Shown piece by piece: positions 40,676 through 49,467 of a stretch of DNA of 64,000 nucleotides (the first letter of the stretch is position 1; each line of letters opens with the position of its first letter). The notes under the pieces are model-generated. The model saw only the letters and a program-made list of their open reading frames with translations, had not been told where the DNA came from and did not search any database. This DNA comes from CAZONU01 sp965370045. Its GTDB lineage: Bacteria; Planctomycetota; SZUA-567; JAKLDR01. The stretch lies in the NCBI GenBank assembly GCA_965370045.1, contig CBDUSI010000003.1, forward strand, positions 1 through 64,000, written 5' to 3'. The translations under genes were made by a program, and so were the position numbers.

Positions 40676-42088
40676 CTACTCCTTCCAGGCCTCGAGCTCC
40701 AGGCGAAAGACCGCGCCGCCGCCCTCCGCCGTGCGGCAGACCAACGACCCGCCGTGCTCTTCGGCTATTCCGCGGGAGACGGCCAGGCCCAGCCCGGCGC
40801 CGCTCTGCTTGGTTGTATAGAATGGCGCGAAGATCTTTTCAAGCTCGGCGGCCCCCACCCCCGGCCCGCTGTCGGCGACCTCGACGCTGACGCGGCCCTC
40901 GCCGGCCGGCTCGACGCGCACGCTGACCCGGCCGCCCCGGGCCTGGGCCTGCATGGCGTTCAAGACCAGGTTGACCAGCACCTGCTTGATCTTGTTGCGG
41001 TCGGCACGCGCCGCGGGCGCGCTCTGGGCCTCGACCACCTCGGCCTTCACGTGGGCGTGTTCCAGCTGCCGCCTCATGAACTCCAGGACCTCGTGGGCCA
41101 CTTCGGCGAGCTTCACCCGGGCGAAGACCGGCGGCGCCGGGCGCGCGAAGGAGACCAGTTCATCGACCACCAGCTCCAGGCGCCCGAGCTCCTCGCGCAC
41201 CGAGCGAAGCTCCTCGCGGCGCGACTCGTCCCGCTCCTCGGCGAGCAGCATCTCCACGGTCATCTTGGCGCCGGTGAGGGGATTGCGGACCTCGTGGGCC
41301 AGGGCGGCGGCCATCTGCCCGGCGGCCGCGGCGCGCTCGCTCTTGACCAGCTCCGCGCGGCTCCTGGCCAGCGCGGCGGTCATGCGCTCCAGGCTCTCGG
41401 AGAGTTCCTCTATCTCCCGGCCGCCGCCGGACACATGGCGGAACTCCAGCCCGCCCTCGGCGGCGCGGCCGGCCTCGGCGGCCAGGCGGCGGACCGGCCG
41501 GGCCACGCCGGCGGCCAGCATCCAGGCCAGCAGCACCACGGCGCCGGCGCCGAGCAGCGCGGCCAGGAGCGCCGGCGTCACCGCCGCGGAGCGCACCCGG
41601 TCAATTTCCTCCTGGGGCACCAGCAGGAGCACCAGCTTGCGCCGGCCGCCCTCGGTCTGCCAGGCGCCGAATATCTGGAACCTGAGCCGGGGGCCGGCGG
41701 AAGCCCGTGGCAGGTCCTTGGCCACGGGGCCGGGCACGTAGGCCTCCGGGGTCTCGCTGATATACGGGGACTTGTCGGCGGTCAGCACATAGACCAGCTC
41801 GAAGTGGTCCGCCGAGGAAAGCGAGGAGATCAGCTCGTTTCTCTCCGGGTCGTAGCTGGCCACGTCCACGCCGACCACGCTCTTCATCTTGACCAGGATG
41901 TCCCGGTTGACCGCGAAGCCGGCGCCGCTGAGGCCTCGGGCCAGTTTCTCCATGCGTTCGTGGTAGGCGCGCTCGGCGGCCTCGCCCGCCCGCCAGAAGG
42001 CCAGGGCGGCGCTGGCCGCGCTGACCGCCAGGAAGAGCCCCCCGAAGGCCAGGGCCAGGCGGCTGGCGAGGCTCAGCGGCCGGCGCAC
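40676..42088 (-). CDS. Membrane-bound sensor histidine kinase
   Basis: 470 residues; GTG start. The first membrane segment is at about 10-30 (ALAFGGLFLAVSAASAALAFW). A periplasmic sensor region of about 130 residues follows, then a second segment (TPALLAALLGAGAVVLLAWML) and a HAMP-like helix pair. HisKA box: AALAHEVRNPLTGAKM with the phospho-acceptor His. ATPase: LVLNAMQAQARGG, VADSGPGVG and SGAGLGLAVSRGIAEEHGG. It pairs with the response regulator 3 nt downstream. The sensor region has no recognised domain, so the signal is unknown. Architecture matches NtrB/AtoS/ZraS-like kinases. Confidence 0.94.
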   Translation of the reverse strand: MRRPLSLASRLALAFGGLFLAVSAASAALAFWRAGEAAERAYHERMEKLARGLSGAGFAVNRDILVKMKSVVGVDVASYDPERNELISSLSSADHFELVYVLTADKSPYISETPEAYVPGPVAKDLPRASAGPRLRFQIFGAWQTEGGRRKLVLLLVPQEEIDRVRSAAVTPALLAALLGAGAVVLLAWMLAAGVARPVRRLAAEAGRAAEGGLEFRHVSGGGREIEELSESLERMTAALARSRAELVKSERAAAAGQMAAALAHEVRNPLTGAKMTVEMLLAEERDESRREELRSVREELGRLELVVDELVSFARPAPPVFARVKLAEVAHEVLEFMRRQLEHAHVKAEVVEAQSAPAARADRNKIKQVLVNLVLNAMQAQARGGRVSVRVEPAGEGRVSVEVADSGPGVGAAELEKIFAPFYTTKQSGAGLGLAVSRGIAEEHGGSLVCRTAEGGGAVFRLELEAWKE

Positions 42089-42097
42089 GCGGACCCC

Positions 42098-42811
42098 TCA
42101 GTCCGCGATCCGGTAGCGGACGATCCAGTAGAGCGCGGCCAGCCCGTCGCGCCAGGTGATCTTCTTGCCCTCCTGGTAGGTGCGCCCGTGATAGCTGATG
42201 GGCACCTCGTAGATGCGTGCCCCGGCGTGGGCCAGCTTGGCGGTGACCTCCGGCTCGAAGCCGAAGCGGTCGCAGCGCAGCTCGAACTTGACGAGCAGGT
42301 CGCGGCGGACCGCCTTGTAGCAGGTCTCCATGTCGGTGAGGTTCAGGTTGGTGAGGACGTTGGAGAGCAGGGTGATCAGGCGGTTGCCCACGTAGTGCCA
42401 GAAGAAGAGCACCCGGTGCGAGCCGCCCAGGAAGCGCGAGCCGAAGACCGCGTCGGCCGCCCCGGACTCGATGGGCGCGATGAGCTTCCCGTACTCGGCG
42501 GGGTCGTACTCCAGGTCGGCGTCCTGGATGATCACGATGCGCCCCCGGGCCGCGGCGAACCCACGGCGCAGGGCCGCGCCCTTGCCGGCGTTCTTCTCCT
42601 GGTAAAGGACCTGGTAGCCGGGCCGCGACTCGTAGGCGGAGAGCAGGTCCCGGCTGCCATCGGTGGAGCCGTCGTCGACGACCACGATCTCCTTGTCGGC
42701 GGGCTCGGCGCGCTCCACCCGGGAGAGCAGCTCCGACAGCGTCTGCCGCTCGTTGTAGACCGGCACGATCACCGAGAGGCGCGGCGCGCGCTCGGCGCTC
42801 TCCTGGTTCAC
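42098..42811 (-). CDS. Glycosyltransferase family 2 (dolichyl/polyprenyl-phosphate sugar synthase-like)
   Basis: 237 residues from GTG 42811, overlapping the lgt stop (GTGA). LSVIVPVYNERQTLSELLSR opens the GT-A fold. IVVVDDGSTDGSRD binds the nucleotide, IIQDADLEYDPAEY carries the metal-binding Asp pair and FGSRFLGGSHR follows. Hydrophobic segments near the C-terminus are short, so it is a compact form. Family members transfer a sugar from a nucleotide to polyprenyl phosphate. The product could feed the ArnT-like enzyme at 25.3 kb, which needs a lipid-linked sugar; that link is inference. Confidence 0.9.
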   Translation of the reverse strand: MNQESAERAPRLSVIVPVYNERQTLSELLSRVERAEPADKEIVVVDDGSTDGSRDLLSAYESRPGYQVLYQEKNAGKGAALRRGFAAARGRIVIIQDADLEYDPAEYGKLIAPIESGAADAVFGSRFLGGSHRVLFFWHYVGNRLITLLSNVLTNLNLTDMETCYKAVRRDLLVKFELRCDRFGFEPEVTAKLAHAGARIYEVPISYHGRTYQEGKKITWRDGLAALYWIVRYRIAD

Positions 42812-43713
42812 GACGCCTCCTTCCGTGCGGGCCGGGGCTTCTCGCCCTCCGGCGGGGGTTGGTACGGGGCGCGCCCGCGGCGCCAGGCGACCGCCAGCGC
42901 GACGGCGAAGCCGGCGAAGAGCAGGATGCTCATGCACTGGAAGACGGTCAGGGAGCCGAACTCCGGTCGCCAGGGCCCGCTGTCCGCCCGGAAGAACTCG
43001 TTGCAGAAGCGCCAGGCGGAGTAGAGCAGGCCGAAAATGGCGGCGATCTGGCCGGCGAACTTGCGTTTCGGGTACAGCAGCCAAAGCGTCAGGAAGATGC
43101 TCAGCGCGGCGAGCGTCTCGTAGAGCTGCACGGGGTGCACCGGGAGCGGCGGGTCGCCGTAGGTGATCAACCCCGCGATGCGCTGCTGGGTGTGGACGTG
43201 GGAGTACTCCGGGAAGCGCACCGCCCAGGGCAGCGAGCTGGGTTTCCCGAAGCAGCAGCCGTTCAGGAAGCAGCCGATGCGGGTCATGGCCAGGCCCAGC
43301 GCCGCGCCGGGGACTGAGAAGTCGAGCATGTCCACCAGGGGAATCTTCCTGCGCCGCGCGTAGATCCACAGCGCCAGCATGGCCCCGCCGAGCCCTCCGT
43401 AGAAGACCAGCCCGCCTCTCCATGTGGAGATGACCCGGACGAAGCTGGCCCCCACCCACTTGAAGAAGCCGACGTCCTCGGGCCACTCGAAGTAGAAGCC
43501 CAGGTTGAGGCCGACGTGCAGCAGCCGCGCGCCGAGGATGCCGCCGATCACCGCGAAGAAGCCCAGGTCGAAAATCTGGGCCTTCTCCAGGCCCAGGCAC
43601 TTGGCCCGCCGGCGGGTGAAGAGGACCCCCAGCAGGAACCCGATCATCAGCATGGTCCCGTAGGCGGGTACGCCCCTGTTGATGAGCGGGATTCTGAAGA
43701 GCTCCGGGTACAT
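42808..43713 (-). CDS. lgt: Prolipoprotein diacylglyceryl transferase
   Basis: 301 residues from ATG 43713. About seven membrane segments with the family motifs: GFFAVIGGILGARLLHVGLN, FVRVISTWRGGLVFYGGLGG and MTRIGCFLNGCCFGKPS. HPVQLYETLAALSIFLTLWL follows. It attaches diacylglycerol to the lipobox Cys of preprolipoproteins in the inner membrane. That step is needed for the three lipoproteins encoded at 27-30 kb. It sits between panC (3 nt gap) and the GT2 gene (4-nt overlap). The basic C-terminal extension is somewhat longer than in E. coli. Confidence 0.96.
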   Translation of the reverse strand: MYPELFRIPLINRGVPAYGTMLMIGFLLGVLFTRRRAKCLGLEKAQIFDLGFFAVIGGILGARLLHVGLNLGFYFEWPEDVGFFKWVGASFVRVISTWRGGLVFYGGLGGAMLALWIYARRRKIPLVDMLDFSVPGAALGLAMTRIGCFLNGCCFGKPSSLPWAVRFPEYSHVHTQQRIAGLITYGDPPLPVHPVQLYETLAALSIFLTLWLLYPKRKFAGQIAAIFGLLYSAWRFCNEFFRADSGPWRPEFGSLTVFQCMSILLFAGFAVALAVAWRRGRAPYQPPPEGEKPRPARKEAS

Positions 43714-43716
43714 GGC

Positions 43717-44586
43717 TCAGGCCTCTCGCCCCGGCGGCGCCAGCAGCTGGTTGTCGATCAGCCGGGCCTTCCCGACATGCACGGCCAGCGCGGCCAGCGC
43801 CGGGCGGTCGAGCCCGCTCATGTCCTCGAACGATTCGGGGTCTACCACCGCGGCGTAGTCCAGCTCGCAGAGCGGATCCATGACTACTTCCTCGGCCATG
43901 GCCGCGGCGATAGTGGTAGCGCGCCGCTCGCCGCCCGCGACCATCTCCGCGGCCTTCTCCAGCGCGCGGTGGAGCGCCAGCGCCGCCTCGCGCTCGGCGG
44001 GCGAGAGATAGGCGTTCCGCGAGCTCATGGCCAAGCCGTCGGGCTCGCGGACCGTGGGGCAGACCACTATCTTGGCACCGAAGTCCAGGTCGCGGACCAT
44101 CCCCTTGATGACCGCGGCCTGTTGGGCGTCCTTCTGGCCGAAGTAGGCCCGGTCCGGAAGGACTATGTTGAAAAGCTTGGCGACAACGGTGCAAACCCCC
44201 CGGAAGTGGCCGGGGCGGCTCATGCCATCGAGGCGCTGGGCGACCGCGCCGGCCTCCACGAAGGTGACCGCGTCGGCCGGATACATGACCCCGGTCTCCG
44301 GCGCGAAGACCGCGTCGACCTTCTCGGCGGCGCACAACTCCATATCTTCTTCCAGCTTCCGGGGATACTTCCCGTAGTCATCACCGGGACCGAACTGCGC
44401 CGGGTTGACGAAGACGCTGACCGCCAGGAAGTCGTTCTCCTCCCGGGCGCGGCGCACCAGCGACATGTGCCCGGCGTGCAGGGCGCCCATAGTAGGCACC
44501 AGCCCCACGGTCTTGCCCGCGGCGCGCATCTCCAGCGATAGCTCGCGCATCGCGGCGGGGTCGGCGATCTCGCGGGGAGCCGCCAT
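43717..44586 (-). CDS. panC: Pantothenate synthetase
   Basis: 289 residues from ATG 44586. VGLVPTMGALHAGHMSLV is the nucleotidyltransferase HIGH-like motif. VSVFVNPAQFGPGDDYGKYPR, YFGQKDAQQAAVIK and GLAMSSRNAYLSP (KMSKS-equivalent) complete the set. It condenses pantoate with beta-alanine using ATP, leading to coenzyme A. No other pan genes are nearby. It is in a tight run with folK-dNK (3 nt) and lgt (3 nt). Confidence 0.96.
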   Translation of the reverse strand: MAAPREIADPAAMRELSLEMRAAGKTVGLVPTMGALHAGHMSLVRRAREENDFLAVSVFVNPAQFGPGDDYGKYPRKLEEDMELCAAEKVDAVFAPETGVMYPADAVTFVEAGAVAQRLDGMSRPGHFRGVCTVVAKLFNIVLPDRAYFGQKDAQQAAVIKGMVRDLDFGAKIVVCPTVREPDGLAMSSRNAYLSPAEREAALALHRALEKAAEMVAGGERRATTIAAAMAEEVVMDPLCELDYAAVVDPESFEDMSGLDRPALAALAVHVGKARLIDNQLLAPPGREA

Positions 44587-44589
44587 CGC

Positions 44590-45729
44590 TCACGTCCCCG
44601 CCGGCGGCCAGGGAAGTTGGTTGAGCCCCGGCCGTAGCTGGCCGAGGGCCTCGAGGACCGCGGCGAGCTCGCCGGAGCCGCGGACCAGGTCCATGTGGTC
44701 GGTGTCGATGACCAGAACCGGCTGGCCGGCCGGCCGGCGGAAGTGCTCGGCGTAAGCCATCGACAGGCGCTCGATGTAGGCCGGCAACTCATCGCCCAGC
44801 TCGTAGGCGATGCCCCGGCGGCGGACGCGGTCGAGAAGCTCCGGCAGCCCGGCGCGCAGGTAGATGACCGCGTCGGGCTCCGGCAGCCGCTGGCTGATAC
44901 CCTCCTCCAGGCGCAGGTAGAGGACCAGCTCCTCGACGGAGAGGTTGATGCTCGCGAAGATGCGGTCCTTCGCGAAGAAGTAATCGGCTACCGCGCCGGG
45001 ACTGAAGAGGTCGCCCTGGGCCAGCTCGGAGAGCTGCCGCCAGCGGTCGAGCAGGAAGGCCACCTGGGCGTGGAAGGCCCAGCGCCGCCGGTCCTTGTAC
45101 ATCAGCGGCAGGAAGGGATTCGACTCCGGGGCCTCCAGCACCAGGCGGTAGCCCAGCTCGTGGGCCAGGCGCGCGGCCAGCGTGGTCTTGCCCACGCCCA
45201 TGGGGCCCTCAACGGCGATGTGCTTGAAAGCCAGCTTGGCATGCGGACTCTCGGCCGGCCCGCGCCCGGCGCTGAAGGCCGCCCACAGCTCGGCGACGGT
45301 CTTGCCCGTGCCGGGCACGGCCAAGCCGGGCGCGATCTCCGCCAGGGGTCCGAGCACGAAGCCGCGCTCGGCAATGCGCGGGTGGGGTACGGTGAGGTCG
45401 GGGGCGTCTATCACCCGCTGGCCGTAGACCAGAATGTCCAGGTCCACGGTGCGCGGCGCGTCGCGCCCGCCGGAGCGGTCCCGGCCCAGAGCGGTCTCCA
45501 CCTCGCGGCAGACTTCCAGGAGCTCCCGGGGAGAGAGGTCGGTCTCGACCAGCGCCGCGCCGTTGAGGAACCGGGGGCCCCCCGCCGGGCCGCCGACCGG
45601 GTCGCTCTCGATCAGCGCGCTGACCACGCGCACGCCCACCCCGCGCGCGCCGAGCACCTCCAGGGCCTGGCGGATGTTGGCCTCGCGCTCGCCGAGGTTG
45701 GCACCCAGACCCAGGTAGACTGTGGGCAT
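44590..45729 (-). CDS. folK: Fusion of HPPK (FolK) and deoxynucleoside kinase
   Basis: 379 residues; ATG with GGAG upstream. Residues 1-150 are 6-hydroxymethyl-7,8-dihydropterin pyrophosphokinase: YLGLGANLGEREANI, GGPRFLNGAAL and RTVDLDILVYG with the two Mg-binding Asp (96, 98). Residues 168-379 are a deoxynucleoside kinase: P-loop VEGPMGVGKTTLA, APESNPFLP, the FLLDRW Arg region, FAKDRIFA and a lid-like VRRRGIAYE. The first half supplies folate, the second salvages deoxynucleosides to dNMPs; both feed thymidylate supply, as does the dCMP deaminase at the left edge. The two halves are in one frame without a stop. Confidence 0.92.
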   Translation of the reverse strand: MPTVYLGLGANLGEREANIRQALEVLGARGVGVRVVSALIESDPVGGPAGGPRFLNGAALVETDLSPRELLEVCREVETALGRDRSGGRDAPRTVDLDILVYGQRVIDAPDLTVPHPRIAERGFVLGPLAEIAPGLAVPGTGKTVAELWAAFSAGRGPAESPHAKLAFKHIAVEGPMGVGKTTLAARLAHELGYRLVLEAPESNPFLPLMYKDRRRWAFHAQVAFLLDRWRQLSELAQGDLFSPGAVADYFFAKDRIFASINLSVEELVLYLRLEEGISQRLPEPDAVIYLRAGLPELLDRVRRRGIAYELGDELPAYIERLSMAYAEHFRRPAGQPVLVIDTDHMDLVRGSGELAAVLEALGQLRPGLNQLPWPPAGT

Positions 45730-45777
45730 GTTTACTCCAGTGGCCGGTTGTCAGTTACCGGTTGCCGGTTCCGCCGG

Positions 45778-46947
45778 CTACCAGGCTATCTTTCCGATGC
45801 GCTCGGCGGCCTCGGCCAAGCGCTCCTCCGGGACGGTCAGCGCCGCGCGCAGGAAGCCCTCGCCGGGCTCGCCGAAGCCCGCCCCGGGGATGAGCACCAC
45901 GTCGGCCTCCTCCAGGATACGCCCCGCGGCGTCGAAGCTGGGCAGGCCCTTGGGGGTCGGGAACCACACGTAGAAGGTGGCCGCCGGCTTGGGGGCCTCC
46001 AGGCCCAGAGCGGCGAGGTTGTCGCAGAAGGCATCGCGGCGCTTCTGGTACATGGCGCGCAGCCGGGGCACGAACTCGTCGTACTTCTCAAGCGCCTTTA
46101 TGGCCGCCAGCTGGATGGCCGTGAAGATGCCGCTGTCGAGGTTGCTCTTGATGCGCCCCAGCCCGGCGCAGAGGTCGGCGGCGCCGGCCGCGAAGGCCAC
46201 CCGCCAGCCGGTCATGTTGAAGGTCTTCGACCAGGAGTGGAACTCGATGGTGCGCTCGCGGGCGCCGGGAATCGAGAGCAGGCTTATGGGTTCGGCGCCG
46301 TCGAAGGCCAGCTCCGCGTAGGCCGCGTCACTGGCTATGATCAGGTCGTGCTTCCCGGCGAAGGCCACCAGCTCCTTGTAGAACTCCTCGGTCGCGACGG
46401 CCCCGGTGGGGTTGTTGGGATAGTTGACGTAAATGAGGCGCGCGCGCTTGGCGTCGGCCGCGCTGATGGCCGAGAGGTCGGGCAGGAAGCCATTTTCACG
46501 TTTGAGGGGCATGTAGACCGGATCGGCGCCGGCGAAGATGGTCCCCGAGCGGTAGGGCGGATAGCCGGGCACGGGGATCAGCGCCGCGTCCCCGGGGTTC
46601 AGGAAGGCCAGCGGCAAGTGGCCGATGGCCTCCTTGCTGCCGATGGTCGGGAATACCTCCGCGTCGGGATCCAGCTCCACGCCGAAGCGCTTCGCGAACC
46701 AGCCGGCGGTGGCCCGGCGCAGCTCGGGTTGGCCGTCGTCCAGGGCGTAGGTGTGGGTCCTGGGATCCTGGGCGAACTTGTACAGCGCGTCGATGACGAA
46801 CTTGGGCGTGGGCGTGTCCGGGTCGCCGATGCCCAGGTTGATGACGTCGCGACCAGCGGCCATCGCCGCCTTTTTCTTCTTGTCGATCTCCGAAAAGAGA
46901 TACGGCGGCAGCTTCTGGAGGCGTTCGGCAACGCTGAACTTGGCCAC
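45778..46947 (-). CDS. dapL: LL-diaminopimelate aminotransferase
   Basis: 389 residues from GTG 46947 with GGGAGGG upstream. The N-terminus (LPPYLFSEIDKKKKAAMAAG) and LGIGDPDTPTP are DapL signatures. Further: EVFPTIGSKEAIGHLPLAFL, VNYPNNPTGAVA, and the PLP Lys in SWSKTFNMTGWR. It converts tetrahydrodipicolinate directly to LL-diaminopimelate for lysine and peptidoglycan, a one-step route found in PVC bacteria, Chlamydia and others. The nearby stop-start gap to folK-dNK is 48 nt and contains GCCGGTT-type repeats (45738-45770). First gene of the leftward run. Confidence 0.9.
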   Translation of the reverse strand: MAKFSVAERLQKLPPYLFSEIDKKKKAAMAAGRDVINLGIGDPDTPTPKFVIDALYKFAQDPRTHTYALDDGQPELRRATAGWFAKRFGVELDPDAEVFPTIGSKEAIGHLPLAFLNPGDAALIPVPGYPPYRSGTIFAGADPVYMPLKRENGFLPDLSAISAADAKRARLIYVNYPNNPTGAVATEEFYKELVAFAGKHDLIIASDAAYAELAFDGAEPISLLSIPGARERTIEFHSWSKTFNMTGWRVAFAAGAADLCAGLGRIKSNLDSGIFTAIQLAAIKALEKYDEFVPRLRAMYQKRRDAFCDNLAALGLEAPKPAATFYVWFPTPKGLPSFDAAGRILEEADVVLIPGAGFGEPGEGFLRAALTVPEERLAEAAERIGKIAW

Positions 46948-47046
46948 GGGCTCCCTCCCAACGGTGTCGGATTTCTGTCCAGCGCCTACCTTAGCGCCGG
47001 ACCGGGCGCCAGTCAACATATTTGGCCGAAGTCGTCCTGGTCGCGC

Positions 47047-48210
47047 TCACTTCGTTTCCCCCTCGGACTCGCCAGGGCCTTCGCTGCTCGTCTCGGGCTG
47101 CCGGGTGACCGGTTCGCCGGAGCCGGGCTGCTTGCGCCAGGGCAGGGCCACCAGCCGGAACTCCTCGTTGGCCAGGCGGTCGAAGGCCTGGAAGGCGGTG
47201 AGGGCCTCGTCCGCCGGCCGGCGCAGCAGGGTCTGCCACCACAGGAAAGTGAAGAAAGTCGCCCCCAGCAGCACCGCCAGCACCATCCCTATCACCAGGG
47301 CCACCTCTCCGCCGATCTCCGAGGAAAGCCCGGCGCAGGCCAACGGAAGCAGCCCGACTACCACGCCTCCCAGCAGGCAGAGCCCCACGATGATCGCCGT
47401 GAAGAAGAGCTGCAGCGCCAGGCGCAGCGCCACCCGCAGAAGCGAGCGCTCCCTGATGGCGAAGGCCGCGCCCCACAGGGCCGCGCCCCAGACCAGGGAT
47501 AGGTCGGTCAGGCACATCAAGGGGCCCACGCCCATGACCCCCGCGCCGCTGGCCCGCAAGCGCCAGTCTATCGGCCACAGCGCCGCCAGGGCCCTGATCG
47601 GCCAGAGGATAAACGGAGTGGGAACGACTCCCTCGATGAGGAAGGGCTCCGAGCCGCCGGTCCACATATAGAGCGGCAACGCGGCCAGGATTCCCCAGAG
47701 ATACGGCCGGACTCGCGGCAGTATCTTGGCGGCGGCCAGCGGCCGCGCGGCGAGGGGGGTCAGGACCAGCTGCAGGGCGGTGTCGCCGTCTATCTCCTCG
47801 GTCACCGCCCCGGCGGTGCTCCAGGCCGCGCCCAGGTACATGAGCAGCGGCCACAGGCAAACGAAGAGGGCGGCGATCGCCTCCGGGTAGTCCGGAACCG
47901 GCAGGCCGAATGAGTAGATTGGCGATGAATCCCACAGTCTGCCCTCAGTATGCATCCACAGGACGACGCCCGCGAACAGGAAGAGCGGGATCGCCACGCA
48001 TATCGCCGTGGCGATGCGCCGTCCCCGCCGGGTGCGGAGCATCTCCGCGCGAACCAGCCGGTGCTTCCGCTCGGCCAGCAGCTCGAAGGGGCTGCCCGCC
48101 CGGCGGGAGAACCACCAGGGTAGCCAGCGCCCCAGCCGCTCGACCCAGTCCTCCCCCGGCCGGCGCGCCGGGCGCGGCTTGGCGGGCTTTTTCGACGAGG
48201 CATCTTTCAT
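47047..48210 (-). CDS. ABC-2-like multi-pass membrane protein, copy A
   Basis: 387 residues. A basic cytoplasmic N-terminus (about 70 residues) is followed by at least six membrane segments (IATAICVAIPLFLFAGVVLWM, AIAALFVCLWPLLMYLGAAWS and others). TALQLVLTPLAARPLAAAK is very close to TVWQLVLTPMPRRVIAAGK in the next gene, and both resemble the cytoplasmic coupling stretch of ABC-2 permeases. The C-terminus is Gly/Pro/Glu-rich. No ATPase gene is adjacent. Copy A and copy B (48254-49330) are 43 nt apart and clearly paralogous. Confidence 0.78.
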   Translation of the reverse strand: MKDASSKKPAKPRPARRPGEDWVERLGRWLPWWFSRRAGSPFELLAERKHRLVRAEMLRTRRGRRIATAICVAIPLFLFAGVVLWMHTEGRLWDSSPIYSFGLPVPDYPEAIAALFVCLWPLLMYLGAAWSTAGAVTEEIDGDTALQLVLTPLAARPLAAAKILPRVRPYLWGILAALPLYMWTGGSEPFLIEGVVPTPFILWPIRALAALWPIDWRLRASGAGVMGVGPLMCLTDLSLVWGAALWGAAFAIRERSLLRVALRLALQLFFTAIIVGLCLLGGVVVGLLPLACAGLSSEIGGEVALVIGMVLAVLLGATFFTFLWWQTLLRRPADEALTAFQAFDRLANEEFRLVALPWRKQPGSGEPVTRQPETSSEGPGESEGETK

Positions 48211-48253
48211 TCTTGCACCAGATTAACCGCCCGGCGCGCCGGTCACAAGGCGC

Positions 48254-49330
48254 TCACGAGCGCGCCGGGCCCTCGCCCCGCGGCCCCCGCCGGAAGCGCT
48301 TGAAGTAGCCCGGGCGGAAGTCGTCGTCGGCCAGCCGGTCGAAGAGGGCGAACTCCCTGATGACCGCGCGAACCGGCGCGCGCAGCAGCCAGCGCCGGTA
48401 GAGGACGAAGGTGCCCCAGAGGACCAGAATCCCCAACCCCACCATGCCGCAGATGACCGCGATGACCAGAACCCCGAGCTCAGAGGGGTGCTCCAACATC
48501 CACCCGAAGACGGGGATGCAGGCAAGGAGGTACACCACCGGCGGAACCAGGCAGACCGCGATCTGTAGGCCGACGAGCGCCAGCCGTCCGATCATGGCCA
48601 GGCCCACCCGCCCGAAGCTGCCCAGCCGCACCGCGCAGGCCGCGCCCCAATGCGCCGCGGCCCAGGCCAGCACCATGTCGCCCGCGCACATCACCGGGCC
48701 CAGCAGCGCCCCGGTGGCGGAGAATCCCCCGCCTCCCAACACCCCCCCGAACCCGAACAGACCCAGCAGGCGCAGGGGCAGGAATGCCAGGGGCACGACG
48801 GCCAGCGAATCCGGGTACGCCAGGCTTCCACCCATCACGTAGAGCGGCAGGCAAAGCAGGCAGCAGAGCGCCGTGCGGAAGGCCGCCGGCAGCACCTTGC
48901 CCGCGGCGATGACCCTGCGGGGCATGGGGGTGAGCACCAGTTGCCAGACGGTGTCCTTCTCCCGCTCGTTCAGGACCGATCCGGCCGAGCCCAGGAACGC
49001 GCCGATGACCACGCCCAGGGGCAGAAGGTTCACCCACAGGGCCGCAAGGGTGCTCGCGAAGTTCCCTTTGCCCCCGGCCAGGGAAAGAGCAAAGAGCGCC
49101 GCGGCCATCCCCAGCGCGGCGAATCCGAAGCCGGCTACGCCCAGCATGTTCCGGCGGCTCCGCTTCAGGCCGAGCGCCACCAGCGGGTGTTTTCGATCGG
49201 CAAGCAGCGTGAACGGTCCGGGATTGGCCGCCCGGACGGCCCTGGCGACCTGCGCGTACCAGTCCGCCTCGCTCTCGCCGGGCAGGCGCACCAGCTCGTC
49301 CCTGTCGAGGAGATTATCGGGGGCGTCCAC
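48254..49330 (-). CDS. ABC-2-like multi-pass membrane protein, copy B
   Basis: 358 residues; GTG start with GGAGAAGG upstream. After a soluble stretch, PFTLLADRKHPLVALGLKR matches PFELLAERKHRLVRAEMLR in copy A. At least six membrane segments follow (MLGVAGFGFAALGMAAALFAL, TLAALWVNLLPLGVVIGAFL and more). Both copies end their membrane part with an AFDRLANEEFR or LFDRLADDDFR motif. They may form a heterodimeric permease working with an ATPase encoded elsewhere. The substrate is unknown. Divergent from the HIT-tldD-tldE group. Confidence 0.78.
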   Translation of the reverse strand: MDAPDNLLDRDELVRLPGESEADWYAQVARAVRAANPGPFTLLADRKHPLVALGLKRSRRNMLGVAGFGFAALGMAAALFALSLAGGKGNFASTLAALWVNLLPLGVVIGAFLGSAGSVLNEREKDTVWQLVLTPMPRRVIAAGKVLPAAFRTALCCLLCLPLYVMGGSLAYPDSLAVVPLAFLPLRLLGLFGFGGVLGGGGFSATGALLGPVMCAGDMVLAWAAAHWGAACAVRLGSFGRVGLAMIGRLALVGLQIAVCLVPPVVYLLACIPVFGWMLEHPSELGVLVIAVICGMVGLGILVLWGTFVLYRRWLLRAPVRAVIREFALFDRLADDDFRPGYFKRFRRGPRGEGPARS

Positions 49331-49407
49331 GAAGCCTTCTCCAAAACCGTTCTGGTAACATTCTGACGCGAATCGGCTCCCGGCGCAAGGGGCGAAGCGC
49401 GCGCCGC

Positions 49408-49436
49408 TTGCGGCCGCGCTTGCGCGCGGCTATAAT
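49408..49436 (+). promoter_or_regulatory. Promoter of the HIT-tldD-tldE group
   Basis: TTGCGG and TATAAT are separated by 17 nt. The transcript would begin near 49443, about 25 nt before the HIT start. The -10 is perfect. The spacer is almost pure GC. Confidence 0.65.
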
Positions 49437-49467
49437 CCCCGCCGTTCCGGCCGTCTGGAGGCTCCCG

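Noticed and set aside
39302..43024. Plus-strand open frame of 1,240 codons opposite the response regulator, kinase and GT2 genes
   Set aside because: Same reasoning: it lies opposite well-supported genes and has shadow composition. No ribosome site or domain.
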